Origin: Primulina eburnea | Lineage: Eukaryota; Streptophyta; Magnoliopsida; Lamiales; Gesneriaceae | DNA: 64,000 nt | Assembly (NCBI RefSeq): GCF_022965805.1 | Contig: NC_133103.1 | Span: 52,464,386-52,528,385, forward strand | Direction of reading: 5' to 3' | In this document: positions 24,577 through 35,666 of the stretch, one piece after another | How positions within the stretch are numbered: position 1 is the stretch's first letter | Layout of the letters: every line of letters begins with the position of its first letter | Program-made: the position numbers and the translations under genes | Notes under the pieces: generated by a model | What the model saw: only the letters and a program-made list of their open reading frames with translations | What the model was told of the DNA's origin: nothing | The model's database searches: none

Positions 24577-25762
24577 TGTGAGAACCTGAAGTTCCAGCAG
24601 TAGCAGCAGCTGGCCAATTCCAGCAGTAGCACCAGCTGGCCAAATTCAGCAGAAGCCAACGATTCCAGCAGCAACTCATATTTCAGAAGATGACATTTTC
24701 CAGCAGACAAAATTCAGCAGCAGAAGAGCGAATTCCAGCAGACAGTTACTGATTCATCTTAGACTTGTAACTGAAGCATTTATCACGGAATAAAGGTGGT
24801 TAATGGCAGATTATGGCCATTAAAAGGGGAAGCTAACAGTCAAAATATTTGCCTATAAATGACACTCTCAAACCTCTGAATTGAGTTACACAAATCTTGA
24901 GAGTATCACTTAAATTTCGAGTTAAGAGATAGTGCCTTTGTCAAGCAGCAAAATCCAGTAGCGAGAGCAGCTAAATTCCAGTAGACTTCAACCGAAACTT
25001 TATAGCAAATCAAGTAAGTGGGCTTATGTATAAATATCTTGAAAACCGTTTGATGATTTCTGTTTTAAAGCAAAGTATATTCTTGATTTCTGATATATGA
25101 TTTTGAAGCACTGAAACTTAGTGAACTAATGGTAGGAATATATATTCTGAACATTACTGATTACTGATTACTGATTACTGGCCTCACCCCTTAGAGGAGA
25201 GAACATATAGGGGACTGATATCAGTTTAGCCATGAAATTCACGAACGTGCTCAGTGCTTACTTGATAAATTTCTGATTATTGATTACTGAATACCGAATA
25301 CTGATTACTGATTTCTGAATACTGATTCCTGTTCTGAAAGTAAAAGTTCTGTATATTCTTGAATTACTGTCCTGTATTAAAATGATTTCGAAAACTGGGA
25401 GTTATTCCCGCCCCCGCTTACTGAGTGACAATCATATCACTCACCCACCGAAATATATCAGATAAGAAAGATGAGGAAAGGCTGGAAGAAGAGGAGCAGA
25501 TCCAGTTCTGGTGTTGGTGAAGAAGATTGTTAATTCTCAGTTTTATTTATGATGTATTTCCGCTGCATCTGTAGTAATGTTGTGTCTGTTTTACATTTCC
25601 GCTGTAAAATATTAGTAATTCGAGTTGTATCAGACCATGAATATTTCATATTATGAATAAAAGATTGGTTTCTGAAATTCTGTACTTCTGAGGCTTGTTG
25701 TTTTCGAATGTAAATTTGAGAGCAACGCCGGTGTCAACTAACCCCCGTCCCGGGGCGTGACA
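24577..25762 (+). repeat. 5' LTR of the gypsy element (1186 bp)
   Basis: Begins TGTGAGAACCTGAAG and ends GGGGCGTGACA. It is rich in CCAGCAG and CAGTAG motifs. A TATA box (TATAAAT, 24854-24860) suits transcription start near 24885. An AATAAA signal lies at 25656-25661. A GATTACT heptamer microsatellite near 25153-25180 differs in copy number from the 3' LTR. Confidence 0.95.
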
Positions 25763-25768
25763 TTGAAG

Positions 25769-25780
25769 TGGTATCAGAGC
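25769..25780 (+). promoter_or_regulatory. Primer-binding site (initiator tRNA-Met)
   Basis: TGGTATCAGAGC starts seven bases after the 5' LTR end, the standard plant LTR-retrotransposon sequence complementary to the 3' end of initiator tRNA-Met, priming minus-strand DNA synthesis. Confidence 0.93.
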
Positions 25781-26617
25781 AGAACCGGGTTTCATAATCT
25801 GGGGAGGAGGAACTAGAAATAATAAGTTCTTATAGACTTCTGAGAATAAGTTCTGAAGGTTACTAAAATAGAATACTGAAAATAAGCTACTGTAATAGAC
25901 TACTGAAACGAGTTTTAAAAAAAAAAAAAATTCAGTAGGCCAAAACCAGTAGACGGAAAACAGTAGGATAAGACCAGTAGTCTGAAACCAGAACCAGTAG
26001 AAGGAAATCAGTAGATCTGAATGCAGAAGACTGAGTCAGTAGACTCGGAATGCAGCAGACAATGCTGGAAAAGCAGCAGACTGATTGCAGTAGCATCAGA
26101 ATTGCAGTAGACAGTGTATTCCAGCAAGGGAATGTAGTAGACCTTGCAAATGGCATAGAAGTTGAGGTGTTTTTCGCGCAATCTTCAAACGGCCATAACT
26201 TTTGATCCAGGAGGAATTTTTACCATTAAAAGTAGGCGTTGGAAAGCTCTCGACGAGGAGAACCTAACCTAGAACCATTCATCGTTCTAGCACCACCGAC
26301 GAAGCCCAAAATCCATCGTTTAGATAGTAATATCATCATTTCCGTAAAATTTTCCAACTTTTCGAAACTTTGAGGAATTTTCATTTCCAAATGGCTTAGT
26401 ATTTTTGCACCAAACTTGGTACCATTCATATTCTTGATGTGAACGATTTTTAGTAAATTTTTCACGCCATTCTGAGACCGAAAATTTTTGAGCTATTTTT
26501 CTGCTATTGAATGTTATAGGCTTACTGACTCTATTCATTCCAGTATTTGTCTATAACTCGACCTATATTCTTGAGATCATTTCTGAACCTTTACCCTTAT
26601 GCTTTTGGATGTAGGAT

Positions 26618-27124
26618 ATGACGGACCAAAGTAGCTATATTAAGAGCTTAGAAAGGAAACTAGAAAAGCTCAAGGGGAATAACTACTGTTTAAAGTTGGA
26701 CAAAGATGAGTTAGAGCGTCGAGCAGAGCACTTAGAGGGTGATGTTCAACGTTATGCTCACTATCTGCATGAATCAGAAGAGAGGAATAGGAAGATTCAA
26801 GAGGAGTTTGAAATATCCCAAGAGACTGTGGCAGAGTTCATCGAGCTACGTGATACACTTGTTGACAAGATCCAAATACTCAAGGATCAGAATCACCAAC
26901 TTGTGCACCAGCATAATTAGTATAGTGAGCAGACCGATGCTCAAATTCATGAGTTGCAGAGTACTGTTGAAGTTATTAGCGACCAGAATGCAGTTCTGCA
27001 TGGTCATATTGAACATCTACAAACAGTAATAGCCAACCAAGATGAACCTGAAGAAGAACCAGAAGAGGAAGAAGAAGTTGGAGAGGATCTTATGGATTTG
27101 GGATTAGGAGAAGTAGTAGATTAG
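26618..27124 (+). pseudogene. Extra coiled-coil ORF in the retrotransposon leader, one internal stop
   Basis: A reading frame lies between the PBS and gag, separate from gag-pol. It opens at ATG 26618, has a TAG at 26918-26920, and otherwise continues in frame to TAG 27122-27124 (168 codons). The product is heptad-rich: residues 5-100 are strongly charged with L/I spacing (SYIKSLERKLEKLKGNN at the start, EISQETVAEFIELRDTLVDK later). The part after the stop carries a second helical stretch and an acidic tail (EEEPEEEEEVGEDL type). No zinc knuckle or enzymatic motif is seen. Extra ORFs upstream of gag are known in some plant gypsy lineages, such as Ogre. I do not recognise this one. It may be a structural or transport accessory protein, and that is speculation. 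Confidence 0.6.
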
Positions 27125-27344
27125 TTTATCAGTAGTTGTTTTCTTTGTAATAACACTTGTTCCATTTATCTTCTTGTTAACAATTTCGATATTTCGTTGT
27201 AATTGCAATTTCTTGGGAAATCAATAAAATCTCTTTCGATCAATTGGTTTCATATTTAATTCTCGGGCAATTACATAAACATTTTGTTTCTTTTGTTTAG
27301 TCTCTATTCTGCAATCAATCTTAGAACTTTCATAACTGTAGGAA

Positions 27345-30300
27345 ATGGACGGAAGACCAGTTAGAAACAATCGCAATCGTCGTTACGGCAACCGCAACAA
27401 TAACCGCAACGATGAGGAAGCACAACAACAACAACCACCTCAACCACCACCAGCAGTTGGCCTCAGTCAGGCCGATTTGATGGCCATAGCCACGATCGTG
27501 GCAACTACGCTGCAAGGGTTTGTCAACCCAAATGCTAATCAACCACCGCCACCACCTCCAGCTCAGAATGGAACGAAGCAGCACTATGAGGCTCTCCGAA
27601 GAGCAAGAGTCCCTAACTTCGATGGAAGCACCGATCCAGAAGTGGGACAGAATTGGATGAAAGAGGTAGAAAACCATCTTCGACTACTTGAGGTTCCCCA
27701 AAGGGTCAGAGTAGAGGTGATTACACCTTTCCTTGTGGATAAAGCTGCCAAATGGTGGGAAGGAGTCTCACCAGCTATGATAGAGGCGGGACCTATCACT
27801 TGGCAAAGGTTCCGAGAAGCATTCCTGAGGCAGTACTTTCCAACAGCAGTTCGAGTGCGAAAGCTGTCAGAATTTGAAAGCTTGGTTCAAGAACCAAACA
27901 TGACAGTGGTGGAGTATTCATCCAAGTTCCACTCATTGGGAACTTACTCCCCAACCATAATGGGAGACGTGGCCTTGAAGATGCATCGCTTCAAGAAGGG
28001 ATTGAACAGCCGTATTCAATCTTCCCTTGCCGTTATCGAGCCCAATAGTTTTGATGAATTGATGGGAGCCGCCATCAGGGCTGAGAATGACATCAAGAGG
28101 CGTGAAGGCGAGAACAAACTCAAACGTCCTCAGCCAAGCCAGTACCAATCGGGCCAGCAATTCAAGAGGCCTAGGTTTTCGAGCAACCAATTTACCAGTA
28201 CTCCATCCAAAGGAACCACTTCTTCTCAATCAAACAAAGAAGGAGTCAAGTGCCAAACTTGCGGATTCACACACACTGGTGAATGTCGTAGGAATTCTGG
28301 AGCTTGTTTCCATTGTGGAAAGATGGACCATCGCATTGCTCAACGTCCTATGCCAGATCCAAGGAATAATCCAGCAGGTGGAACAACTCCAAATAAACCA
28401 AAGGAGAACAAGCCCAATGCTCGAGTCTATGCTATCACTCAAGAAGAGGCGGACAACTCGAATGATGTCGTAGCTGGTACCATTCTAATCGATAATATAC
28501 CTGCCTATGTGTTATTTGATTGTGGTGCTACGCATTCATTCATGTCTAAGAGATTTGCCAAGAGGTTAGGAGCTAAGCCTGATAACTTAGAAGAACCATA
28601 TAGAGTAGCAACTCCTGCCAATCGAATTTTAGAAACTCGCACTCTATATCGGAATATTGGTGTTCTCATAGAAGATCAGAATTTCAAGGCAAACCTGATT
28701 CAACTAAACATGGTGGAATTCGACGTAATTCTTGGAATGGATTGGTTAGCCAAGAATCATGCCGTAGTAGACTGTCATGGAAAGACGGTAACTATCCAAA
28801 CTCCACACCAAGAGAAACTTTTATTTCATGGCAAGACCAAAGAACGAAAGACTCTTCTTTCTGCTTCTCAAGCTTGGGCAGCCATGAAAAGTGGAGAAGA
28901 AGTTTACCTAGCTATGCTAAGCGAGGTAAAGAAAGAAACCACACTCACGCTTGAAGAGATTCCAGTAGTACAAGAATTTCCAGATGTCTTTCCAGAAGAA
29001 CTCCCTGGCGAACTTCCTGATCGCGAAGTGGAATTTGAGATTAACCTAGTGCCCAATGCTACACCAATCTCAAAAACACCATACCGAATGGCTCCAGCAG
29101 AGTTAAAAGAACTCAAAGAGCAACTTCAAGAGTTGTTGGACAAGAAGCAAATCCGACCAAGCGCATCTCCGTGGGGAGCTCCTGTCCTATTTGTAAAGAA
29201 GAAGGACGGAAGCATGATGATGTGTATCGATTACAGAGAGCTGAACAAGATCACAATCAAAAACAAGTATCCGCTTCCACGGATAGATGACTTGTTTGAC
29301 CAACTCAAATGAGCTTCAGTCTTTTCCAAGCTCGACTTAAGGTCAGGCTATCACCAACTCAAGGTTAAGACAGACGACATTCCGAAGACAGCCTTCAGAA
29401 CAAGGTATGGACACTATGAGTTCACAGTGATGCCGTTCGGATTAACAAACGCTCCGGCAGTATTCATGGATCTCATGAACAGAGTGTTTAAACCATTTTT
29501 AGACAAGTTTGTTGTGGTATTCATCGACGATATTCTAGTATATTCGTCAAGTGAAGAAGACCACAAAGAACATCTTCGTCTTACCCTACAGAAGTTGAGA
29601 GAAAAGGAACTATACGCCAAGTTCAAGAAATGCGAATTCTGGCTAGAGAGCGTCGCATTCTTGGGACACATAATATCAGCAGCAGGAGTATCTGTGGACC
29701 CTAAGAAAGTGGAGGCAATCTCGGATTGGCCTACACCAAAGAATGTGACAGAAGTACGAAGCTTCTTGGGACTAGCAGGCTATTACCGAAAATTTGTTGA
29801 AGGATTTTCCTCAATAGTCATACCTCTCACCAAGCTCACACAGAAGAACTCTAAGTTTCAATGGAGTGAAAAATGTGAGCAAAGCTTCGAGGCCTTGAAG
29901 GAGAAGCTTACATCCACACCAGTGCTAGTATTACCTATGGAAGGTAAGGACTACACCGTCTATAGTGATGCATCCAAAGAAGGTTTAGGATGTGTACTCA
30001 TGCAAGAGGGAAGGGTGATTGCATACGCGTCAAGACAGTTGAAGCCGTATGAACAGAATTACCCAACACATGACCTTGAATTAGCTGCAGTGGTGTTCGC
30101 ACTAAAGATTTGGAGACACTATCTTTATGGAGCCAAGTGTGAGATTTTCACCGATCACCAAAGTCTCAAATATTTGTTCACTCAAAATGAACTAAATATG
30201 AGACAAAGACGATGGATCGAACTCATGAAAGATTATGACTTGACAATAAGCTACCATCCAGGCAAAGCCAACAAAGTAGCAGATGCTTTAAGTCGAAAGA

Positions 30301-31793
30301 ATATGAGTAAGGTGATCCTGACATCACTTTCAGCACAACCATGTCTTCGAGAGACAATCAAGATGAGTCAAGATAGAGATCCCGCTTTGGTGAAACTAAA
30401 AGAGCAAGCTAAAGAAGGGAAATCACCAGATTTCGAGACGGATAACAAAGGAACATTGTGAATGAAAGGACGATTGTGCGTACCAGACATCGATAATCTT
30501 CGACAAGAAGTAATGTCTGAGGCACATAAGTCGAAATTTTCAGTCCATCCGGGCAGTACCAAGATGTACAGAGATTTGAAGAAAAATTTTTGGTGGAGTG
30601 GAATGAAGAAAGACGTGGCAATATTTGTTTCCAAGTGTCACGTGTGTCAGCAAGTCAAGGCAGATCACCAAAGACCTGGTGGACTTCTTCAACCATTAGA
30701 AATCCCGGAATGGAAATGGGAACATATTTCCATGGATTTTGTAGTTGGTTTACCAAAGTCGAGACAAAGTCATGACGGAATATGGGTAATCGTGGATAGA
30801 CTCACAAAATCTGCACATTTCTTACCTGTCCGCATGAATTATAATTTGGACAAGCTAGCCACATTGTACATGAATGAGATCGTGCGATTACATGGAGTAC
30901 CGGCTAGCATACTATCAGACAGAGACCCTAGGTTTACATCTCGATTTTGGAAGAGCTTTCAACAAGCTATGGGGACAAAGGTTACTCTTAGTACGGCCTA
31001 TCACCCTCAGACCGATGGCCAGACAGAGAGAACAATTCAAACCCTTGAGGATATGCTGAGAGCTTGTGCTCTAGACTTCAGTGGTAATTGGAGCGAACAT
31101 CTGCCCTTGATCGAATTCGCATACAATAATAGTTACCACAGTAGTATTGGAATGGCACCATACGAAGCTTTGTATGGACGAAAATGTCGATCACCACTAT
31201 ATTGGGATGAAGTCGGGGAAAAAGCCATCGTGGGACCCGAACTAATCCAAGAAACAGTGGATAAAGTTGCTTTGATCAAAGAAAGATTAAAAGCTGCACA
31301 AGATCGACAGAAAATTTGGGCTGACTTGAAGAGACGACCCGTGGAATTTGAAGTTGGAGAAAAGGCATATGTAAAAGTGTCACCCATGAAGGGTGTAATC
31401 CGATTCAATAAGGCTGGGAAACTGAATCCCAGATACGTCGGGCCATTTGAAATTCTTGAGAAAGTGGGAACACTTGCTTATAGATTAGCACTTCCACCCG
31501 AAATGTCAAGAATTCACAATGTATTCCACGTTTCGCAGCTAAGGAGATATATTTCTGATCCAAGTCACATTCTGGAAGCTGGACCACTTCTGGTTGAGAG
31601 CAATCTAAATGAAGAACTGAAGTATGAAGAAATTCCGATTCGAATTGTGGATTTCAAAGACCAAGTACTGAGACGGCGAACTATTCCATATGTCAAAGTA
31701 CATTGGTCCAACCACACCGAAAGAGAAGCCACTTGGGAGTTGGAAGAAAAGATGCGAGCACAATATCCTTATCTCTTTGAAAATCATGTTTAG
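27345..31793 (+). pseudogene. Gypsy gag-pol polyprotein with two in-frame stops
   Basis: One frame (27345-31793) holds the whole polyprotein, interrupted by TGA at 29310-29312, inside reverse transcriptase, and TGA at 30459-30461, just before integrase. The first segment (655 aa) has a retrotransposon gag domain (about residues 85-205), a CCHC-like knuckle (C321, C324, H329, with R334 where the fourth ligand belongs), a protease with D392-C-G-A, and the start of RT. The second (29427-30458) has the FIDD catalytic box (D codons at 29526-29531) and RNase H ([20 protein letters not shown]). The third (30462-31793) has the integrase HHCC finger (H22, H29, C59, C62), the D,D-35-E core (SMDFVVGL, LSDRDPRF, TDGQTERT) and a chromodomain-like C-terminus. 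The frame is otherwise conserved, which fits recent inactivation. Confidence 0.93.
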
Positions 31794-31820
31794 CCAAGTT
31801 TTGAGGACGAAACTTCTTAT

Positions 31821-31833
31821 AAGGAGGGAGGGA
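31821..31833 (+). promoter_or_regulatory. Polypurine tract
   Basis: AAGGAGGGAGGGA lies directly against the 3' LTR and is the expected plus-strand primer for reverse transcription. Confidence 0.92.
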
Positions 31834-33019
31834 TGTGAGAACCTGAAGTTCCAGCAGTAGCAGCAGCTGGCCAATTCCAGCAGTAGCAGCAGCTGGCCAA
31901 ATTCAGCAGAAGCCAACGATTCTAGCAGCAACTCATATTTCAGAAGATGACATTTTCCAGCAGACAAAATTCAGCAGCAGAAGAGCGAATTCCAGCAGAC
32001 AGTTACTGATTCATCTTAGACTTGTAACTGAAGCATTTATCACGGAATAAAGGTGGTTAATGGTAGATTATGGCCATTAAAAGGGGAAGCTAACAGTCAG
32101 AATATTTTCCTATAAATGACACTCTCAAACCTCTGAATTGGGTTACACAAATCTTGAGAGTATCACTTAAATTTCGAGTTAAGAGATAGTGCCTTTGTCA
32201 AGCAGCAAAATCCAGTAGCGAGAGCAGCTAAATTCCAGCAGACTTCAACCGAAACTTTATAGCAAATCAAGTAAGTGGGCTTATGTATAAATATCTTGAA
32301 AACCGTTTGATGATTTCTGTTTTAAAGCAAAGTATATTCTTGATTTCTGATATCTGATTTTGAAGCACTGAAACTTAGTGAACTAATGGTAGGAATATAT
32401 ATTCTGAACATTACTGATTACTGATTACTGGCCTCACCCCTTAGAGGAGAGAACATATAGGGGACTGATATCAGTTTAGCCATGAAATTCACGAACGTGC
32501 TCAGTGCTTACTTGATAAATTTCTGATTACTGATTACTGAATACCGAATACTGATTACTGATTACTGATTTCTGAATACTGATTCTTGTTCTGAAAGTAA
32601 AAGTTCTGTATATTCTTGAATTACTGTCCTGTATTAAAATGATTTCGAAAACTGGGAGTTATTCCCGCCCCCGCTTACTGAGTGACAATCATATCACTCA
32701 CCCACCGAAATATATCAGATAAGAAAGATGAGGAAAGGCTGGAAGAAGAGGAGCAGATCCAGTTCTGGGGCTGGTGAAGAAGATTGTTAATTCTCAGTTT
32801 TATTTATGATGTATTTCCGCTGCATCTGTAGTAATGTTGTGTCTGTTTTACATTTCTGCTGTAAAACATTAGTAATTCGAGTTGTATCAGACCATGAATA
32901 TTTCATATTATGAATAAAAGATTGGTTTCTGAAATTCTGTACTTCTGAGGCTTGTTGTTTTCGAATGTAAATTTGAGAGCAACGCCGGTGTCAACCAACC
33001 CCCGTTCCGGGGCGTGACA
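31834..33019 (+). repeat. 3' LTR of the gypsy element (1186 bp)
   Basis: Same length as the 5' LTR, with about 16 substitutions by hand. It gained one GATTACT unit in the second heptamer tract and lacks one in the first, so the lengths cancel. AATAAA near 32913 can serve as poly-A signal. It ends GGGGCGTGACA followed by AACCA. Confidence 0.95.
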
Positions 33020-33024
33020 AACCA

Positions 33025-33497
33025 CCCTCCACGAAAATCAAATACTCAAGAAATTCAATTTCTACAAGAGATCGTTATTGAAGAGAACAATCAAGAGATC
33101 ATTTAGAGTTATATCCACAAAACTTCATTTAATTTTAAAAAAAAATCGATTTGTATCGGTATTTCTTTTGCGATTTTACGAAATAAAGAAATTTGCGTTA
33201 CAAATGTTTTTTAGTTTTTTAAAGAAATATATAATTAAAATTTAAAATATAACGGTTGACTTTTGGGGCGTGCCTATTTTTTTGTAAATAAGCATCGGTT
33301 TTTGGATTTTTCTATATTATATTTGGAGTATTATAATTGGTGAAATTCTAGTTTTTGAATCATGGTGATGTTAGTTTTCATTAAAACACGACTTCGACAG
33401 AGAATAGACAATTACATGCGCTTTTAAATAATTATGCAGTATAAATTAATGGTGTAAATGGGCTGGATCTGGACCGTATGGAGTACTTTTGTAATAT
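33025..33497. other. AT-rich flank of the gypsy insertion
   Basis: Continuation of the sequence interrupted at 24576. I see no gene. A poly-A run lies at 33138-33146. Confidence 0.5.
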
Positions 33498-33679
33498 GTC
33501 AAAAACTTGTGTGAGACGATATAACGGATCGTATTTATGAGACGAATCTCTTATTTGAGTCATCCATGAAAAAGTATTACTTTTTATGCTAAAAGTATTA
33601 CTTTTTATTGTGAATATGGGTAGGATCGACCCCTCTCACGAATTATGATCCGTGAGACGGTCTCACATGAGACTCACTC
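33498..33679 (+). mobile_element. Mutator-like MITE, copy f
   Basis: From GTCAAAAACTTGTGTGAGAC to CACATGAGACTCACTC. Flanks TTGTAATAT (33489-33497) and TTGCAATAT (33680-33688) match at 8 of 9. It belongs to the TTATGATCCGTGAGACGG arm subfamily. Confidence 0.88.
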
Positions 33680-33951
33680 TTGCAATATTGACTCAAATTT
33701 CTCGTTAGCCATCATGTTTAGGTAGAGTTATGTTAGTTGGTTTGGACTAGAAATCCAAATAAGAAAAGCATTTTGAGTCTTGTAGCACAAAAGTTCAAAT
33801 TTCAGATAGACGGATGAAGTATTATATAGTAAAAAAAAAATTGGCTTAATCAAATTATTTATTTTTTAATGTATTGTATTATGACATTTTTAGTTATGTA
33901 TTGTTTTATTAATTATTAATTATTGCTGAAGATTGCAACTTTGATCTAACT

Positions 33952-34043
33952 GAACCCCACAAGCTAGCTCAAGAGGAAGGATTGTCCAATATCATATATA
34001 CAACTTCCATCTATTTCATCCAACCGACGTGAGGCAATTAACA
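33952..34043 (+). repeat. Third copy of the CCAACCGATGTGGGACAAC repeat
   Basis: GAACCCCACAAGCTAGCTC, GGAAGGATTGTCCAA, TATATACAACTTCCATC and CATCCAACCGACGTGAGGC match the two copies in ARD1 intron 1 in the same order. Confidence 0.65.
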
Positions 34044-34401
34044 ATTATTATCATTTAAATAAGTGTCAGTGATAAATTTTTGCCATCCTCAAAATCGTGT
34101 AATTAAATTATAAATATTATTGTTGAATTTTTACAATTACATTATTACAAAAATTCTCCATGACATTCATATACAATTAACAATGTAATTATACAAATTC
34201 AATAAAGATATTAACCATTTAATTATATAATTTTAAGGAAAAAAGACTAAAATTAATAATTTAATTTGTTTCAACCATTTATTTATTGACATTTTGTCTT
34301 AATTTTATACTTTTTTTTAAATGACTTTTTTAAGTATATTTTAAATATGTTTGAGGATGTTATTTTCTTAAAAAAAGAATTGAACGAGATAAAAAAAATA
34401 A

Positions 34402-34525
34402 AGTTAAAAATTTGTGTGAGACGGATCTGATATTTGGGTCATCCATGAAAAAATAATATTTTTTATTATGATTATTGATAAGATTGATCCGTCTCACGTA
34501 TAAAAATTCTTGAGACTGACTATTC
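34402..34525 (+). mobile_element. Mutator-like MITE, copy g, internally deleted
   Basis: Starts TTAAAAATTTGTGTGAGACG, then jumps directly to GATCTGATATTTGGGTCATCC. One TATTACTTTTTAT block is missing and the right arm is degenerate (CTTGAGACTGACTATTC). It ends about 140 bp before the SG1 start codon, so it may lie in that promoter. Confidence 0.7.
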
Positions 34526-34667
34526 AAAAACAAAATACCCCATTTTATATTTGAATCAAGTATGTTTGGTGAAATAGTTGGTGAAATGGTCGCCTTCTAA
34601 AATCTACCTTCCCCTGCTCAGCAGCTTCTCATATTGAAGATTCAAATTTTGAGAACGAAACCCTAAC

Positions 34668-35666
34668 ATGGATTCTATCTTCCTTCGTCCCAATTCAATG
34701 CCCCCTAAGCTTCAATATTCGTCTATTGCCACCGATCTTCATTCGCCTCGCAACCTTCTTTCACACGCTATGACGAAGAAATTCACGGTTAAAGCCAGTT
34801 GCAGTGGTCCCGTACCCCCGTCTGATCCTCCCAAGTCCTCCATTTTCAGCCTCAAAAGCGCCGCCGCATCTGTTATCTTCGCCGCTGCCGCCTGGGGTAG
34901 CTTCCCTTGGTTGCATGCCAAAGCCGATATTTTGTCGCCGCCGGTGAGTGTAACTGAAGAGCAGCTTGATGAAGCGGGTTATGGGGAGGAAGGAACGAAT
35001 GAAGGAAAGGAAGGTCCTTCTTCAAATTCTCCTCTAGCCCAGTTGTTGGAATCCAATTCGGAAGCCATTGACGCGTTGAAAACACTCCTCCAGCAGAAAC
35101 TGGAAGCGGGCGAGGATGAGGAGGGTTTAGCTATTTTAAGACAACTATCCTCCGCTCAACCTGAAAGTCTTGAATGGAAGTTCCTGATGGCTAGAGTTTT
35201 GAACGAAATGGGGAAAATTCAAGAAGCCCGCGATGCCCTCGAGGAGGTTTTGACAAAAGACCCTTTGTCTTACGAGGCTTTGTTCGAAAACGCATTGTTG
35301 ATGGATAAGTCGGGAGAAGGGGATGCCGTGATGCGGAGATTGGAGGACGCATTGAGCTTTGCTGAGACGGAGAACAAGGCGAAGAAAGCTAGGGATGTGA
35401 AGTTGATAATGGCGCAAATGCAGTTCTTGCAAAAGAATGTGGATAAGGCGTTGTTAACTTACGATGAGATTTTGAAAGAGGATCCAAATGATTTTCGGCC
35501 TTATTTTTGTAAAGGGATGATTTTTAGTTTGATGGATAAGAATGTAGAGGCCAGGGAGGAGTTTGCCAAGTATCGTGAGCTTTCGCCTAAGAAATTTGAG
35601 GTGGAAGGTTATTTGAGGACGCCATTGTCGCGTATGAAGCTTTTTGGGACCGATGAAGGAAATTGA
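34668..35666 (+). CDS. Chloroplast TPR protein, SLOW GREEN 1-like
   Basis: Intronless gene for a 332-aa protein. In Arabidopsis, SLOW GREEN 1 is a plastid TPR protein needed for chloroplast development and greening. The N-terminus (residues 1-55) is rich in S, P, K and R with few acidic residues, as expected for a plastid transit peptide. A hydrophobic stretch (ASVIFAAAAWGSFPWLHA, about 67-84) may be a membrane segment. An acidic linker follows (EEQLDEAGYGEEG). Helical repeats lie at about 150-235 (LEWKFLMARVLNEMGKIQEA, DALEEVLTKDPLSYEALFEN) and 240-305 (AMYK-like DKALLTYDEILKEDPNDFRP), with TPR-like A/P spacing. It ends RTPLSRMKLFGTDEGN. The assignment is from recalled similarity and is fairly sure at family level. 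It is convergent with the EGF-like gene. Confidence 0.85.
   Translation: MDSIFLRPNSMPPKLQYSSIATDLHSPRNLLSHAMTKKFTVKASCSGPVPPSDPPKSSIFSLKSAAASVIFAAAAWGSFPWLHAKADILSPPVSVTEEQLDEAGYGEEGTNEGKEGPSSNSPLAQLLESNSEAIDALKTLLQQKLEAGEDEEGLAILRQLSSAQPESLEWKFLMARVLNEMGKIQEARDALEEVLTKDPLSYEALFENALLMDKSGEGDAVMRRLEDALSFAETENKAKKARDVKLIMAQMQFLQKNVDKALLTYDEILKEDPNDFRPYFCKGMIFSLMDKNVEAREEFAKYRELSPKKFEVEGYLRTPLSRMKLFGTDEGN

Larger units (their letters stand above)
24577..33019 (+). mobile_element. Ty3/gypsy LTR retrotransposon, chromovirus type, structurally complete
   Basis: The 8443-bp element is flanked by a perfect 5-bp target duplication AACCA (24572-24576 and 33020-33024). LTRs start TGTGAGAACC and end GGCGTGACA. 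The order is 5' LTR, PBS for initiator tRNA-Met, a leader with an extra coiled-coil ORF, gag, protease, reverse transcriptase, RNase H, integrase with a C-terminal chromodomain-like segment, polypurine tract and 3' LTR. The RT-RNaseH-INT order is that of Ty3/gypsy. The chromodomain-like tail and about 1.2-kb LTRs suggest a Tekay/Del-like chromovirus, which is inference. By hand count the LTRs differ at about 16 positions plus two compensating 7-bp indels, so the insertion is young. Two stop codons break the polyprotein, so the copy is non-autonomous. Confidence 0.95.

Noticed and set aside
25769..25780. TGGTATCAGAGC as a tRNA-Met gene end
   Set aside because: It sits seven bases after an LTR and is the primer-binding complement, not a tRNA.
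28087..28473. Alternative-frame ORFs within gag-pol, such as 28087-28473 and 27330-27677 minus
   Set aside because: Shadows of the gag-pol frame, which carries all recognisable domains.
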